Source: Alteromonas gilva
Lineage (GTDB): Bacteria > Pseudomonadota > Gammaproteobacteria > Enterobacterales > Alteromonadaceae
Assembly: GCF_028595265.1 (NCBI RefSeq)
Contig: NZ_JAQQXP010000001.1
Location: forward strand, 434,001 to 498,000
Direction of reading: 5' to 3'
Length of the DNA: 64,000 nt
Shown here: positions 52,907 to 62,166 of the stretch, piece after piece
Layout: every line of letters starts with the position of its first letter
Position numbering within the stretch: the first letter of the stretch is position 1
The notes under the pieces: generated by a model
What the model saw: only the letters and a program-made list of their open reading frames with translations
What the model was told of the DNA's origin: nothing
The model's database searches: none
Position numbers and translations under genes: made by a program

Positions 52907-53470
52907 ATGCACCATTTATCACTATGTAAAACCGAAGCCTTCGATACCCTGGCTCAGCCATCACTGGTTGAACACCTTGAGCTCAAATCCAGCGCCCTGA
53001 GCGTGTTTACTGATTTTCAGCAATATCAACCGCAGATCATCGACAGCAATGCGAAAGCCATTGAGCTTGAACATTTAATGCGGGTAGCGCATGTAAAAAT
53101 GAAGCTGGTCGTCGATCAGAGCGAAAAATTTGTGGGAATCGTCACGCTGACGGATATCGACGAACAAAAAATTCTGCAACGCGTTGCCCAGCTACAGATT
53201 TCCCGTTCGGAGTTGCTCGTTGCCGATATGATGCAACCAAAAGCGACGCTGCATGCCTTTAACTATCATGATCTAAAAGCTGCCAGTGTGGCTGATGTGA
53301 TTGATACCCTTAAAGAAAACGGCGCTATGCACTGTTTGGTTATCGACCAACAGCACCATGCGATCCGTGGCGTAATAAGTGTCAGTGATATCGTCAGGCG
53401 GCTACGTATTCCACTGGATATTCAGTCACTGCCTTCCTTTGCGGCGTTGTCGAATATTATAGCCGCTTAG
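52907..53470 (+). CDS. CBS-domain protein
   Basis: A 187-residue protein with two CBS repeats: IELEHLMRVAHVKMKLVVDQ with FVGIVTLTDIDE (about 60-100), and ASVADVIDTLKENGAMHCLV with IRGVISVSDIVRRL (about 127-175). Such domains bind adenosine nucleotides and act as energy or redox sensors. No other domain is present, so it may regulate a partner. AAGGA is 8 bases before the ATG at 52907. The longer frame from 52856 has no ribosome site. Confidence 0.85.
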   Translation: MHHLSLCKTEAFDTLAQPSLVEHLELKSSALSVFTDFQQYQPQIIDSNAKAIELEHLMRVAHVKMKLVVDQSEKFVGIVTLTDIDEQKILQRVAQLQISRSELLVADMMQPKATLHAFNYHDLKAASVADVIDTLKENGAMHCLVIDQQHHAIRGVISVSDIVRRLRIPLDIQSLPSFAALSNIIAA

Positions 53471-53502
53471 GGCCCGGGCAGCTCGCGTTTGCCTGATGTT
53501 GT

Positions 53503-53533
53503 ACGACCAGTTGCGCGATGCGCGACTGGTCGT
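53503..53533 (+). terminator. Strong hairpin after the CBS gene
   Basis: The 14-bp arms ACGACCAGTTGCGC / GCGCGACTGGTCGT (one G-U pair, 3-base loop) are followed by AAAAGTTTGG. The stem is strong and the U-tract poor. It lies about 35 bases past the stop. Confidence 0.65.
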
Positions 53534-53577
53534 AAAAGTTTGGTAAACTGCCATAAAGCAGATGCGAGGGTCAAATC

Positions 53578-54036
53578 TTGGAAAATCTATTTCAACGACA
53601 ACATGGTGAGTTTGCACTGATCATGAGCGAAGAGATTGTGCTCACTAATGCAGAAGGCCCGTGGAATAAGGAATGCATTGAGCATTTTGGTCTGGTGTAT
53701 GCGAAAACCGTTTACAATAGTGGCTGTCCGCGCTGGGCTGATATTGTGTACTTACAAGGTGAAAGTCTGCTGGTGCCGGAAGCCGAAAGCGATCTTAGGG
53801 TCCGTATCAGTCGGGCGATTTCCGCCGGGCTGGCAAAAGTGATTTATGTGACGGCAAAATCGACAGTAGCGACTGCTGCCAAAATGCAGTTGCAACGTTT
53901 GTATGGTGGGCTCGATGTAGAAATGACGTTTGCTGATAGTGTTGAGGCTGCCATCACAATAGCCAGCAACGATGGTTTTAAGGTAGACGAACAGGCGGTC
54001 ATCAGGTTTTTTAGCCAGCCCCTCGGCCGGACTTAG
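53578..54036 (+). CDS. Hypothetical protein, possibly STAS/SpoIIAA-like
   Basis: A 152-residue cytoplasmic protein without signal or membrane segment. The start is TTG behind GAGGG. The pattern NAEGPWNKECIEHF, then ADIVYLQGESLLVPEAESDL, then GLAKVIYVTAKSTVATAAKM and FADSVEAAITI resembles alternating strands and helices of SpoIIAA-like/STAS proteins (which often begin with GPWN). I am not sure of it. It stands alone between the CBS gene and the efflux regulator. Confidence 0.7.
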   Translation: MENLFQRQHGEFALIMSEEIVLTNAEGPWNKECIEHFGLVYAKTVYNSGCPRWADIVYLQGESLLVPEAESDLRVRISRAISAGLAKVIYVTAKSTVATAAKMQLQRLYGGLDVEMTFADSVEAAITIASNDGFKVDEQAVIRFFSQPLGRT

Positions 54037-54124
54037 TTTTACCTTTCGCTTTGCCTGTTGCGTGCTCGGGCGCGTTAGGCTTTCAGGTAGTTGTCCTGCG
54101 CGGAATCAACGCCTGAATAGACCG

Positions 54125-54733
54125 CTAATTCCACTTTCTGAAGAAGACTTCAAATAGTTTGGGCGCCTCTTCCCGCAGTGAAAACTGGCCGGGGTTTTCC
54201 AGGTATTCATGCACGATGCCACGAAAGAAACAGCTCAACGCAAGCGTCAGTGTATGGGGATCGAGTTCTTTGGCGAGCGTGCCATTTTGCTGGGCCTTTT
54301 CAAAAAACTTTGCCAGCGTGTCACTTTTTTCCTGGCGCGCCTGAATGGTTTTTTCCTGGCAAATTTGCAAGTTGCCGGTGTAGTCACATTTGATTAAAAA
54401 CAATGACAGCACACGACGCAAATACAGATCATCCTCAACGCGGATCACCAGTTCGCAACAAAGCTGCTTTAAGCTATCCAGTGGATTATCGTCGGTATTC
54501 TCCAAACCGTCGACCAGATCTTGTATAAACGGCTTGTGCAACTCATCGTGAAGCGCCATAAAAATGTCGGCTTTATTTTTAAAGTGCCAGTACACAGCGC
54601 CGCGGGTAACATTTGCGGCCTGGGCGATTTGTTCGAGGGTTGCCCGGGCAACGCCTTGTTCTGTGAAGACGTCTACAGCGGCTTCTAAAATGGCGTTGCG
54701 GGTTTTTTCTGCTTCTTCTTTCGTTCGTCGCAT
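54125..54733 (-). CDS. TetR-family repressor of the adjacent efflux pump (AcrR/TtgR type)
   Basis: A 202-residue repressor. The helix-turn-helix is RNAILEAAVDVFTEQGVARA and TLEQIAQAANVTRGAVYWHF (residues 10-52), followed by an all-helical ligand domain of the AcrR type. MRRTKEEAEKTR is the usual start of AcrR relatives, so I chose the ATG at 54733. The ATG at 54763 lies within the operator. It is divergent from the RND operon, with an AcrR-like operator between them, and probably represses both. Confidence 0.9.
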   Translation of the reverse strand: MRRTKEEAEKTRNAILEAAVDVFTEQGVARATLEQIAQAANVTRGAVYWHFKNKADIFMALHDELHKPFIQDLVDGLENTDDNPLDSLKQLCCELVIRVEDDLYLRRVLSLFLIKCDYTGNLQICQEKTIQARQEKSDTLAKFFEKAQQNGTLAKELDPHTLTLALSCFFRGIVHEYLENPGQFSLREEAPKLFEVFFRKWN

Positions 54734-54759
54734 AATCTGTATTTTTCGGCTGATTGACA

Positions 54760-54781
54760 ACATACATACATGAATGTATTT
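54760..54781. promoter_or_regulatory. AcrR-type operator
   Basis: The left half ACATACATA and right half AATGTATTT around a 4-base centre CATG nearly match the E. coli AcrR operator halves (ACATACATT / AATGTATGT). It is 27 bases upstream of the repressor start and about 80 bases before the adaptor gene. Confidence 0.8.
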
Positions 54782-54862
54782 TAAACTATAGCGTCATTTG
54801 GCCGTTTGTCCAGTATTCCTGTTGATGACTTCTTCAGGACCTTAATAAGTTAATTAGAAATT

Positions 54863-56014
54863 ATGATCAATAAATTTGTTATCGCAGCTTTATCACTTTT
54901 GGCAATTGCCGGCTGCTCACAAGACCTTGCAGAACAATCGGGATCGGCTCAGGGAGCCGGTCAGGCGCCTGCGCCAATGGTGTCGGTTGTGGAACTTAAA
55001 CCTCAGCAAGTCGATAATATTATCGCTTTACCTGGCCGGGTTAGCCCGTTACGTCAGTCTCAGGTACGCCCGCAGGTGCAGGGGGTGATTACCGAGCGAC
55101 TTTTTGAAGAAGGCGCCTATGTTGAGAAAGGGCAACAGCTTTATCAAATTGATGATACGCGTTTTGTTGCCGAACTTGCCCGGGCAAAGGCCGATTTGGC
55201 AAGTGCCGAGGCCAACCGCAAAGCACTTAGCGCCCGTTTAAAGCGCTTTAAGGATTTATTGTCCAGTGATGCGGTGAGCGAGCAGGAATATGACGACGCC
55301 CTTGCCCAGGCTGAGCAGGCGGATGCGCAAATCAGCATTGCTAAAGCGGCAATATCACTGGCTCAGGTTGATTTGGATTTTACTAAAGTCTATGCGCCAA
55401 TAAGCGGCCAAATCAGCCGCTCATTTACCACTGTAGGCACCCTGGTTTCAGCAAATCAGGCGCAACAGCTTGCCACCATTACAGCGCTGGATCCCATTTA
55501 TGTCGACATGCAGCAGTCGGGCAAGGGCATACTTACGTTGCGCCGTGCCATGCAGGAGCAGGGCACGTTGCCGGTACAACTGGTATTAGATGACGTTACG
55601 GGCGAGCAGTATGAGTACCCGGGAGAGCTCAAGTTTTCTGAGGTCACCGTCGATGAAACCACGGGCGCGGTGGCGCTGCGTGCCGAGTTTTCTAATCCGG
55701 ATTCACTGTTAATGCCGGGCATGTATGCCAAAGCAATAGTGCGTTTATCCAGTTCACCACAATTACTGGTACCGCAACGAGCGGCTACCCGTCAGCCGGA
55801 CAGGTCCTTATTGGTGATGGTGGTTAATGCACAAAATGAAGTGGAGCCGCGTACCCTGACGATTGCCGGCAGTTATGGCGATCAATACATTGCAACCGGT
55901 GGTGTTACCGCCGGTGACAGAGTGATCGTAGCGGGATATCAGAAAGTTCAGCCTGGCGCCAAAGTGAATACCCAGCCATGGCAGGGTGCTCAGCAAAGCC
56001 AGCCACGCGGCTAA
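54863..56014 (+). CDS. RND efflux periplasmic adaptor (AcrA/MexA type)
   Basis: A 383-residue membrane fusion protein. The lipobox AIAGC (residues about 14-18) anchors it to the inner membrane. It has beta-barrel and lipoyl parts (RVSPLRQSQVRPQVQGVITE), a helical hairpin (about residues 100-140, ARAKADLASAEANRKALSARL) and the lipoyl return (VYAPISGQISRSFTTVGTLV). It joins the pump encoded downstream to a TolC-like channel that is not in the window. 23 bases separate it from the pump gene. Confidence 0.94.
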   Translation: MINKFVIAALSLLAIAGCSQDLAEQSGSAQGAGQAPAPMVSVVELKPQQVDNIIALPGRVSPLRQSQVRPQVQGVITERLFEEGAYVEKGQQLYQIDDTRFVAELARAKADLASAEANRKALSARLKRFKDLLSSDAVSEQEYDDALAQAEQADAQISIAKAAISLAQVDLDFTKVYAPISGQISRSFTTVGTLVSANQAQQLATITALDPIYVDMQQSGKGILTLRRAMQEQGTLPVQLVLDDVTGEQYEYPGELKFSEVTVDETTGAVALRAEFSNPDSLLMPGMYAKAIVRLSSSPQLLVPQRAATRQPDRSLLVMVVNAQNEVEPRTLTIAGSYGDQYIATGGVTAGDRVIVAGYQKVQPGAKVNTQPWQGAQQSQPRG

Positions 56015-56037
56015 ATTAACTCAGGAACTTATTTTCT

Positions 56038-59000
56038 ATGGCACGTTTTTTCATCGACCGCCCGGTGTTTGCCTGGGTACTGGCTATTATTGTTATGGTT
56101 GCCGGTGCGCTGTCTATCACCGAGTTACCTATTGAGCAGTATCCTAAAGTTGCACCGCCGTCGGTAACCATTAGCGCCGGCTATCCTGGCGCCTCTGCTG
56201 AGACGGTGGAAAACACCGTTACGCAAATCATCGAGCAAAACCTGACCGGGATTGATAATTTGCGTTACTTCAATTCGAGCAGTCAAAACGGCAATATGTC
56301 GATTGTACTGTCTTTTGAGCCCGGTACCGATCCCGATACCGCACAGGTGCAAACCCAAAACAAACTGCAATCGGCCATGTCGTTATTGCCCACGCAGGTC
56401 CAGCAACAAGGCGTAACGGTGACTAAATCTAACGATGCCTTTGCCGTGGTGATTGGTTTTTACTCCAAAGATGGCAGCCTCTCGCAGTATGACTTAAGTG
56501 ATATGCTGGTGTCGCAATTTCAGGATCAGATTGCCCGGGTTAATGGCGTGGGGAGTTTGCGCGTATTTGGTGCCCAGCGTTCAATGCGGATCTGGCTCGA
56601 CCCCGATAAACTCTATAGCTATAACATGACGCCGGTGGATGTTCGTGAGGCGGTGCGCACCCAGAATACCGACATTTCTGCCGGTCAGTTAGGCGGCATG
56701 CCAGCCGTAGAAGGGCAGCAAATTAACGCCACCATCACCGCCCAGTCACTGCTTAAAACAAGCGCTGATTTTGAAAACATCGTACTGCGGGTGAATACCG
56801 ATGGCTCGCAGGTGCGCTTAAAAGATGTCGCCCGGGTTGAGCTCGGATCTGAAAACTACAGCAATATTGCCCGCTATAAGCGCCAGCCGGCTTCCGGAAT
56901 GGCAGTAAGTCTTGCCAGTGGTGCCAATGCACTGGAAACCATCGAAGCGGTTAAAAAGCGCGTAGAAGAACTGTCGGTAAATCTGCCTGATAGTGTCGAA
57001 GTGGTGTATCCGGTGGATAGCTCGCCGTTTATTAAGCTGTCGATTAGTTCGGTAGTTCAAACCCTGGCAGAAGCGGTAGTGCTGGTATTTTTTGTGATGC
57101 TGCTGTTCTTACAAAACTGGCGGGCCACGCTGGTACCGACGATTGCCGTGCCCGTGGTGTTGTTAGGTACCTTTGCGGTGCTGTACCTGTTTGGTTTTAC
57201 AATCAACGTACTGACCATGTTTGCCGTAGTGCTGGCCATTGGCCTGTTGGTTGATGATGCCATTGTGGTGGTGGAAAACGTTGAGCGGCTAATGGAAGAG
57301 GAAGGCCTGGATCCTAAAGCCGCCACTAAAAAGTCGATGACGCAGATTTCCAGCGCCCTGGTAGGTATTGCGGTGGTATTGTCTACCGTGTTTATACCTA
57401 TGGCGTTCTTCAGTGGCTCTGCCGGCTCAATTTACCGGCAGTTTTCAATCACGATTGTGTCAGCCATGACGTTCTCTGTGCTGGTAGCAATTATCCTGTC
57501 GCCGACGTTGTGCGTTGCCTTGTTGCGCAAAGAGGATGTTGAAAACAAAAAAGATACGGGCTTTTTTGGCTGGTTTAACCGGGTCTTCAATAAAGGCCGC
57601 GATAGGTACACTAAAGCGTCGGGTGGCATTGCTAAGCGGGTAAAACGATCGCTATTGGTGTACGGCTTACTGGTTGCCGGTATGGGCGCCATCTTTACGC
57701 AGCTGCCGGGCGCGTTTTTGCCCAATGAAGATCAGGGCAATATTATGGTCCTGGTCAATGCGCCAACCGGGGCAACGGCCCAGCGAACGCTCGAATCAAT
57801 CAAACAGGTTGAGGATTTCTTCCTCGATCAAAACGGTGAAGCGGTAAAAGATATCTTTACGATCGTCGGCTTTAGTTTTGCCGGCGCGGCGCAAAATGCC
57901 GGTATGGGCTTTGTTCACCTGGTGGATTGGGACGAGCGGGACGAGTCGCAAAGTGCCTTTGCCATTATCAACAACGCTTTTGGCGCACTATCGCAAATTC
58001 AGGATGCCAGCGTGTTTCCTATTTTGCCGCCGCCAATTCGCGAGTTAGGCAATGCGACCGGATTCAGCTTTCAGTTAGTTGATCGTGGCGGTAATGGCCA
58101 TGCAGCCCTGATGCAGGCCCGTAACCAATTCCTTGGCATGGCAGCGCAAAGTCCGTTGCTAGTTGGCGTGCGGCCAAATGGCCTGAGCGATGTTCCGGAG
58201 TTTCAAATAAACATCGATAACGAAAAGGCCTCGGCGCTGGGGTTATCCTTGTCTGATATTAATAATACGCTCAGCATTGCCTGGGGCTCGTCTTACGTAA
58301 ATGACTTTTTAGACAGAGGCCGTATTAAACGTGTGTACATGCAGGCCGATGCGCCCTATCGAATGAATCCCGAAGATTTAGACAAGTGGTTTGTGCGCAA
58401 CAACAATGGCGACATGGTGGCATTCAGCGCTTTTTCAACCGTTGAATGGGGCTATGGTTCGCCCAAACTCGAGCGGTTTAATGGTATTTCGTCGGTCAAT
58501 ATTCAGGGTAGCCCGGCCCCCGGTGTCTCCAGCGGTGAAGCCATGGACGAAGCGCAACGCCTGGTAAACCAGTTGCCGCCAGGATTTGGTCTGGAGTGGT
58601 CAGGCTTGTCATTTGAAGAGCAAGCGGCAGGCTCGCAGGCGCCTATGCTATATACGCTGTCAATTTTTGTGGTGTTTTTATGTCTGGCGGCACTCTATGA
58701 GAGCTGGGTGGTGCCCTTTGCAGTGCTGTTAGTGGTGCCGCTCGGTATCCTCGGCTCCGTTGTGGCGGCTTATCTCTTTGGTTTGCCCAATGACGTTTAT
58801 CTGCAAGTGGCGTTTTTAACCACGGTAGGCCTGGCGTCTAAAAACGCCATTTTGATTGTCGAGTTTGCCAAAGAGCTCTACGATGGCGGAGCATCGTTGT
58901 TAGATGCGGTTATGACCGCCGCGCAACAGCGGTTTCGGCCGATATTAATGACCTCCATGGCGTTTATTCTGGGTGTCACCCCACTGGCTATTTCTACCGG

Positions 59001-59169
59001 GGCTGGCGCTGAAAGTCAGAACGCTATTGGTATTGCCGTCATGGGCGGTATGTTTGCTGCCACATTCCTGGCGATTTTCTTTGTGCCGATGTTTTATGTG
59101 TTGGTAGTGAAATGGTTTGGCGCGAAGCGTCAGCCCAATGAAACCGACGACACGCAGCAAAGTATGTAG
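56038..59169 (+). CDS. RND multidrug efflux pump (AcrB/MexB type)
   Basis: A 1043-residue proton-driven pump of the HAE-1 family. It has the N-terminal MARFFIDRPVFAWVLAIIVM, 12 helices, periplasmic loops (residues about 35-330 and 560-860), and the conserved transmembrane-4 segment GLLVDDAIVVVENVER with its Asp-Asp proton relay. LPTQVQQQGV and PPPIRELG are typical of the pore domain. Length is that of AcrB. It extrudes drugs, dyes or bile-like compounds. It shares the operon with the adaptor and ends with a strong terminator. The outer-membrane component must be encoded elsewhere. Confidence 0.96.
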   Translation: MARFFIDRPVFAWVLAIIVMVAGALSITELPIEQYPKVAPPSVTISAGYPGASAETVENTVTQIIEQNLTGIDNLRYFNSSSQNGNMSIVLSFEPGTDPDTAQVQTQNKLQSAMSLLPTQVQQQGVTVTKSNDAFAVVIGFYSKDGSLSQYDLSDMLVSQFQDQIARVNGVGSLRVFGAQRSMRIWLDPDKLYSYNMTPVDVREAVRTQNTDISAGQLGGMPAVEGQQINATITAQSLLKTSADFENIVLRVNTDGSQVRLKDVARVELGSENYSNIARYKRQPASGMAVSLASGANALETIEAVKKRVEELSVNLPDSVEVVYPVDSSPFIKLSISSVVQTLAEAVVLVFFVMLLFLQNWRATLVPTIAVPVVLLGTFAVLYLFGFTINVLTMFAVVLAIGLLVDDAIVVVENVERLMEEEGLDPKAATKKSMTQISSALVGIAVVLSTVFIPMAFFSGSAGSIYRQFSITIVSAMTFSVLVAIILSPTLCVALLRKEDVENKKDTGFFGWFNRVFNKGRDRYTKASGGIAKRVKRSLLVYGLLVAGMGAIFTQLPGAFLPNEDQGNIMVLVNAPTGATAQRTLESIKQVEDFFLDQNGEAVKDIFTIVGFSFAGAAQNAGMGFVHLVDWDERDESQSAFAIINNAFGALSQIQDASVFPILPPPIRELGNATGFSFQLVDRGGNGHAALMQARNQFLGMAAQSPLLVGVRPNGLSDVPEFQINIDNEKASALGLSLSDINNTLSIAWGSSYVNDFLDRGRIKRVYMQADAPYRMNPEDLDKWFVRNNNGDMVAFSAFSTVEWGYGSPKLERFNGISSVNIQGSPAPGVSSGEAMDEAQRLVNQLPPGFGLEWSGLSFEEQAAGSQAPMLYTLSIFVVFLCLAALYESWVVPFAVLLVVPLGILGSVVAAYLFGLPNDVYLQVAFLTTVGLASKNAILIVEFAKELYDGGASLLDAVMTAAQQRFRPILMTSMAFILGVTPLAISTGAGAESQNAIGIAVMGGMFAATFLAIFFVPMFYVLVVKWFGAKRQPNETDDTQQSM

Positions 59170-59216
59170 TCAGGGCGGGCAGTTAACTCGCTGACATGCC
59201 AGCGCTAATAATCTTT

Positions 59217-59248
59217 AAACCCCTCTTTTTACGAGGGGTTTATTTTTA
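59217..59248 (+). terminator. Rho-independent terminator of the efflux operon
   Basis: The arms AAACCCCTC / GAGGGGTTT are followed by ATTTTTAT. It lies about 50 bases past the pump stop. Confidence 0.92.
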
Positions 59249-59335
59249 TAAGCCAGATCAAATAAGCCGCAACGGGTTCTGTCTTCATGGTTAATCTGTG
59301 GCATTATTAACGCAGGTGAATGAAGGAGTATAGCA

Positions 59336-61216
59336 ATGACAATTGCTTTGCCTGCGCGACCCGATTGGTCGCAATTGATTAAGTCTGGTAGTCGGGTGTT
59401 TGTTGGCGGCAATGCCGGTGTACCTTATGCACTCATTGATGATCTGATTGAGCACAGCAAAGGCTTCAGCGATATTGAACTGGTGCACATGCTGGCACTG
59501 GGAGATACCCGCTGGGCAAAAGAAGAGTACCGTGAACGCTTTAAGGTAAATACCTTTTTTATTCACGGCGAAGAGGTGCGCCGGGCCATTGATGAAGGCC
59601 GGGCTGACTATACCCCGGTATTTCTGTCAGAGATGTCGAGCCTGTTCAGTGACGGCACCCTGCCGCTTGACGCTGCGTTGGTCAGCGTGAGCCCCCCGGA
59701 TGAATTTGGTTATTGTTCGCTGGGGGTGTCGGTGGATATCTGCATGTCAGCGGTGCGTCAGGCGCGCGTGGTTGTTGCCCAAATTAATCCGCAGATGCCG
59801 CGTACAGCCGGCCACTCATTTATTCATATCAGCGAAATAACGGCCTGCATTGAAGCCGATGAACCGCTCCAGCAAATTACCCTGCCGCCAATTGATAGCG
59901 TGGCTGAGCGAATCGGCCAGTATGTGGCCATGCTGGTCGAAGACGGTTCCACCTTGCAGTTTGGGGTGGGGAAAATCCCCAGCGCCACGTTAAAGTACCT
60001 GCAGCGGCATAAAGATTTGGGCATCCATAGTGAAATGCTGTCTGACAGTATTATCGATATTATTGCTTCAGGGGCTATTACCAACCGCAAAAAAACTTTT
60101 CACCCCGGCAAAATTGTCACCAGCTTTTGTATCGGCAGTGAGCGCCTGTATCAATTTGTGCACAATAATCCCCACATTGAGTTTTACCCCAGCAGTTATG
60201 TAAATAAGCCGTCGAATATCGCCAAAAACGATAAGATGGTTACCATAAACAGCGCGCTGGAAGTCGATTTGACCGGTCAGGTGGTGGCAGATTCACTCGG
60301 CTATGATTTTTACAGCGGTATCGGCGGCCAGGTGGATTTTGTTTCCGGCGCGTCAATGAGTAAGGGCGGCAAACCCATTATTGCACTGCCGTCCACGGCC
60401 AAAGACGAGAGTATTTCACGGATTGTACCGTGCATTACCGAAGGCGCCGGAGTAGTGACGTCGCGTGGTAACGTGCACTATATCGTCACCGAATATGGCA
60501 TTGCGTCGTTGCGTGGTAAGAGCATTCGCGAACGTGCGCTGGAATTGATCCGCGTTGCCCACCCTAAGTTTCGCGCTAAACTGCTGGAGGAAGTGCGCAA
60601 GCACTACTGGGTGCCGCATTTTCAGCAAAAGTACCCCACGGATATTGCCGAACTGGGGGCTATCCAGTTACAAAAAATTGTGATTCAGGGTGAAACCTTT
60701 TACATGCGGCCGCTTAACCCGGCGGATGAGCGCCGTTTGCAGGAGTTTTTCTACTCGCATACCAAGGAAACGCTGCGCCTGCGCTACAACTACGATCCTA
60801 AACAAATGTCCCGCGAGAAATCCTGTAACCTGGTCAGTGTCGATCAGAACACGGATGTGGCCTTATGTATTGTGCGTCAGGAAGGCTCCAGGATCACCAT
60901 ACATGCCGTGGGGCGTTTCTATTACAACCAGCACGATAACTCCTGTGAAGCCGCTTTTGTAACGCGCGAAACTCAGCAGGGTAAGGGCATGGCCAGTCGC
61001 TTACTCACCAAACTTATCGACATCGCCAGAATGCGCAACATTCACCGCATGGTGGCGTTTTGCCGGGCCGACAATAAACCCATGATTGCTATTTTTGAGC
61101 ATCATGGCTTTAAACGGTTATTCAGCGACGATCCCAGTGAAGTCGAACTGGCATTACCGCTGCAGGAAGACAACGCAGCTAACGCCACCGAGCAGGATAA
61201 ACAACGTGACCATTAA
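59336..61216 (+). CDS. Acetyl-CoA hydrolase/transferase fused to a GNAT acetyltransferase domain
   Basis: A 626-residue fusion. Residues about 1-430 are a class I CoA-transferase/acetyl-CoA hydrolase (SGSRVFVGGNAGVPYALIDD, LSVSPPDEFGYCSLGVSVD, GGQVDFVSGASMSKGGKPII, catalytic Glu region VTEYGIASLRGKS). Residues about 445-605 are a GNAT domain (FYMRPLNPADERRLQEFFYS, AAFVTRETQQGKGMASRLLT with the acetyl-CoA loop QGKGMA). It may link acyl-CoA turnover with protein or small-molecule acetylation. AAGGAG is 7 bases before the ATG. The deacetylase gene overlaps its end by 11 bases. Confidence 0.9.
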   Translation: MTIALPARPDWSQLIKSGSRVFVGGNAGVPYALIDDLIEHSKGFSDIELVHMLALGDTRWAKEEYRERFKVNTFFIHGEEVRRAIDEGRADYTPVFLSEMSSLFSDGTLPLDAALVSVSPPDEFGYCSLGVSVDICMSAVRQARVVVAQINPQMPRTAGHSFIHISEITACIEADEPLQQITLPPIDSVAERIGQYVAMLVEDGSTLQFGVGKIPSATLKYLQRHKDLGIHSEMLSDSIIDIIASGAITNRKKTFHPGKIVTSFCIGSERLYQFVHNNPHIEFYPSSYVNKPSNIAKNDKMVTINSALEVDLTGQVVADSLGYDFYSGIGGQVDFVSGASMSKGGKPIIALPSTAKDESISRIVPCITEGAGVVTSRGNVHYIVTEYGIASLRGKSIRERALELIRVAHPKFRAKLLEEVRKHYWVPHFQQKYPTDIAELGAIQLQKIVIQGETFYMRPLNPADERRLQEFFYSHTKETLRLRYNYDPKQMSREKSCNLVSVDQNTDVALCIVRQEGSRITIHAVGRFYYNQHDNSCEAAFVTRETQQGKGMASRLLTKLIDIARMRNIHRMVAFCRADNKPMIAIFEHHGFKRLFSDDPSEVELALPLQEDNAANATEQDKQRDH

Positions 61217-62138
61217 AATATTTCGCGGTAAGGATTGTTTGCACCACGATGTCTCAGCCGAGCACCCGGAAAACCCCGATCGGCTGTATGCCATCGATGA
61301 CCAGTTACTCGCATCCGGCCTTGATATGATTTGTCAGCACGGGGATGCCCGGCAGGTACAGCGTGAAAACCTGCTGCTGGCGCACGATCCTTATTACGTA
61401 GAGAGCATTTTTAAGCGCTCACCCGACTCAGGTGTTATCTGGCTGGAGCAGGATACCGGTATGACGCCAATCACTCTGAGTGCTGCACTCTATGCCGCCG
61501 GTGCTGGCTGTGATGCGGTAGACTGGGTGATGGACGGTGAACAACGCCAGGCATTTTGCGCAGTGCGCCCACCGGGCCATCACGCCGAATATGATAGCGC
61601 TATGGGCTTTTGTTTGTTTAATAACGTTGCCGTCGCTGCCCGCTATGCGATTAAGCAGTACGATTTGCAGCGTGTGGCGATTGTTGATTTTGATGTGCAT
61701 CATGGCAATGGCACCGAACATATCATTGGCGGCGATCGACGTATTATGATGTGTTCATCATTTCAACACCCATTCTATCCGCATTCGGGGTCGCCGGTGT
61801 CGGCCAGTAATATTCTCAGTGCGCCGCTGGAGGCGGGCGCCGATGGCGATGCATTTCGCGCCGCGGTGAGTTATTGGTTTGATGCGCTGCGTAATTTTAA
61901 GCCCCAGTTAATCTTGATCAGTGCCGGTTTCGATGCCCATGCCGAAGATGATATGGGGCAGCTGCGCCTGCGCGAAGACGATTACCATTGGATTAGCCGG
62001 CAATTGCGCGGGGTGGCTGATGACGTGTGCCATGGTCGCATTGTCAGCATGCTTGAAGGGGGCTATATACAAAGTGCCTTAGGCCGCAGTGTCGTGGCCC
62101 ACCTGAAAGGCCTGCAGGGTGACGACCAGAGCCATTAA
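61206..62138 (+). CDS. Histone deacetylase family protein (AcuC/HDAC-like)
   Basis: A 310-residue zinc-dependent deacetylase. Motifs are CAVRPPGHHAEYDSAMGFCL with the His pair, VAIVDFDVHHGNGTEHI (zinc Asp and His), SSFQHPFYPHSG and LISAGFDAHAEDDMGQL (second zinc Asp). It should remove acetyl groups from proteins or from small amides such as acetylpolyamines. The GTG at 61206 has AGGA 8 bases before it. The open frame extends upstream to 61086, but inside the fusion gene. It is coupled to the GNAT fusion, giving writer and eraser in one transcript. Confidence 0.92.
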   Translation: MTIKIFRGKDCLHHDVSAEHPENPDRLYAIDDQLLASGLDMICQHGDARQVQRENLLLAHDPYYVESIFKRSPDSGVIWLEQDTGMTPITLSAALYAAGAGCDAVDWVMDGEQRQAFCAVRPPGHHAEYDSAMGFCLFNNVAVAARYAIKQYDLQRVAIVDFDVHHGNGTEHIIGGDRRIMMCSSFQHPFYPHSGSPVSASNILSAPLEAGADGDAFRAAVSYWFDALRNFKPQLILISAGFDAHAEDDMGQLRLREDDYHWISRQLRGVADDVCHGRIVSMLEGGYIQSALGRSVVAHLKGLQGDDQSH

Positions 62139-62166
62139 GGTTTACCTGCTGTAAGCGAAGGTAGGC

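Noticed and set aside
54734..54763. Longer TetR protein starting at 54763
   Set aside because: That ATG is within the AcrR-type operator, and the usual family start MRRTKEEAEKTR is at 54733.
57057..57725. Minus-strand frames within the RND pump gene
   Set aside because: They are low-complexity (Thr/Ser-rich) shadows of a strongly conserved coding region.
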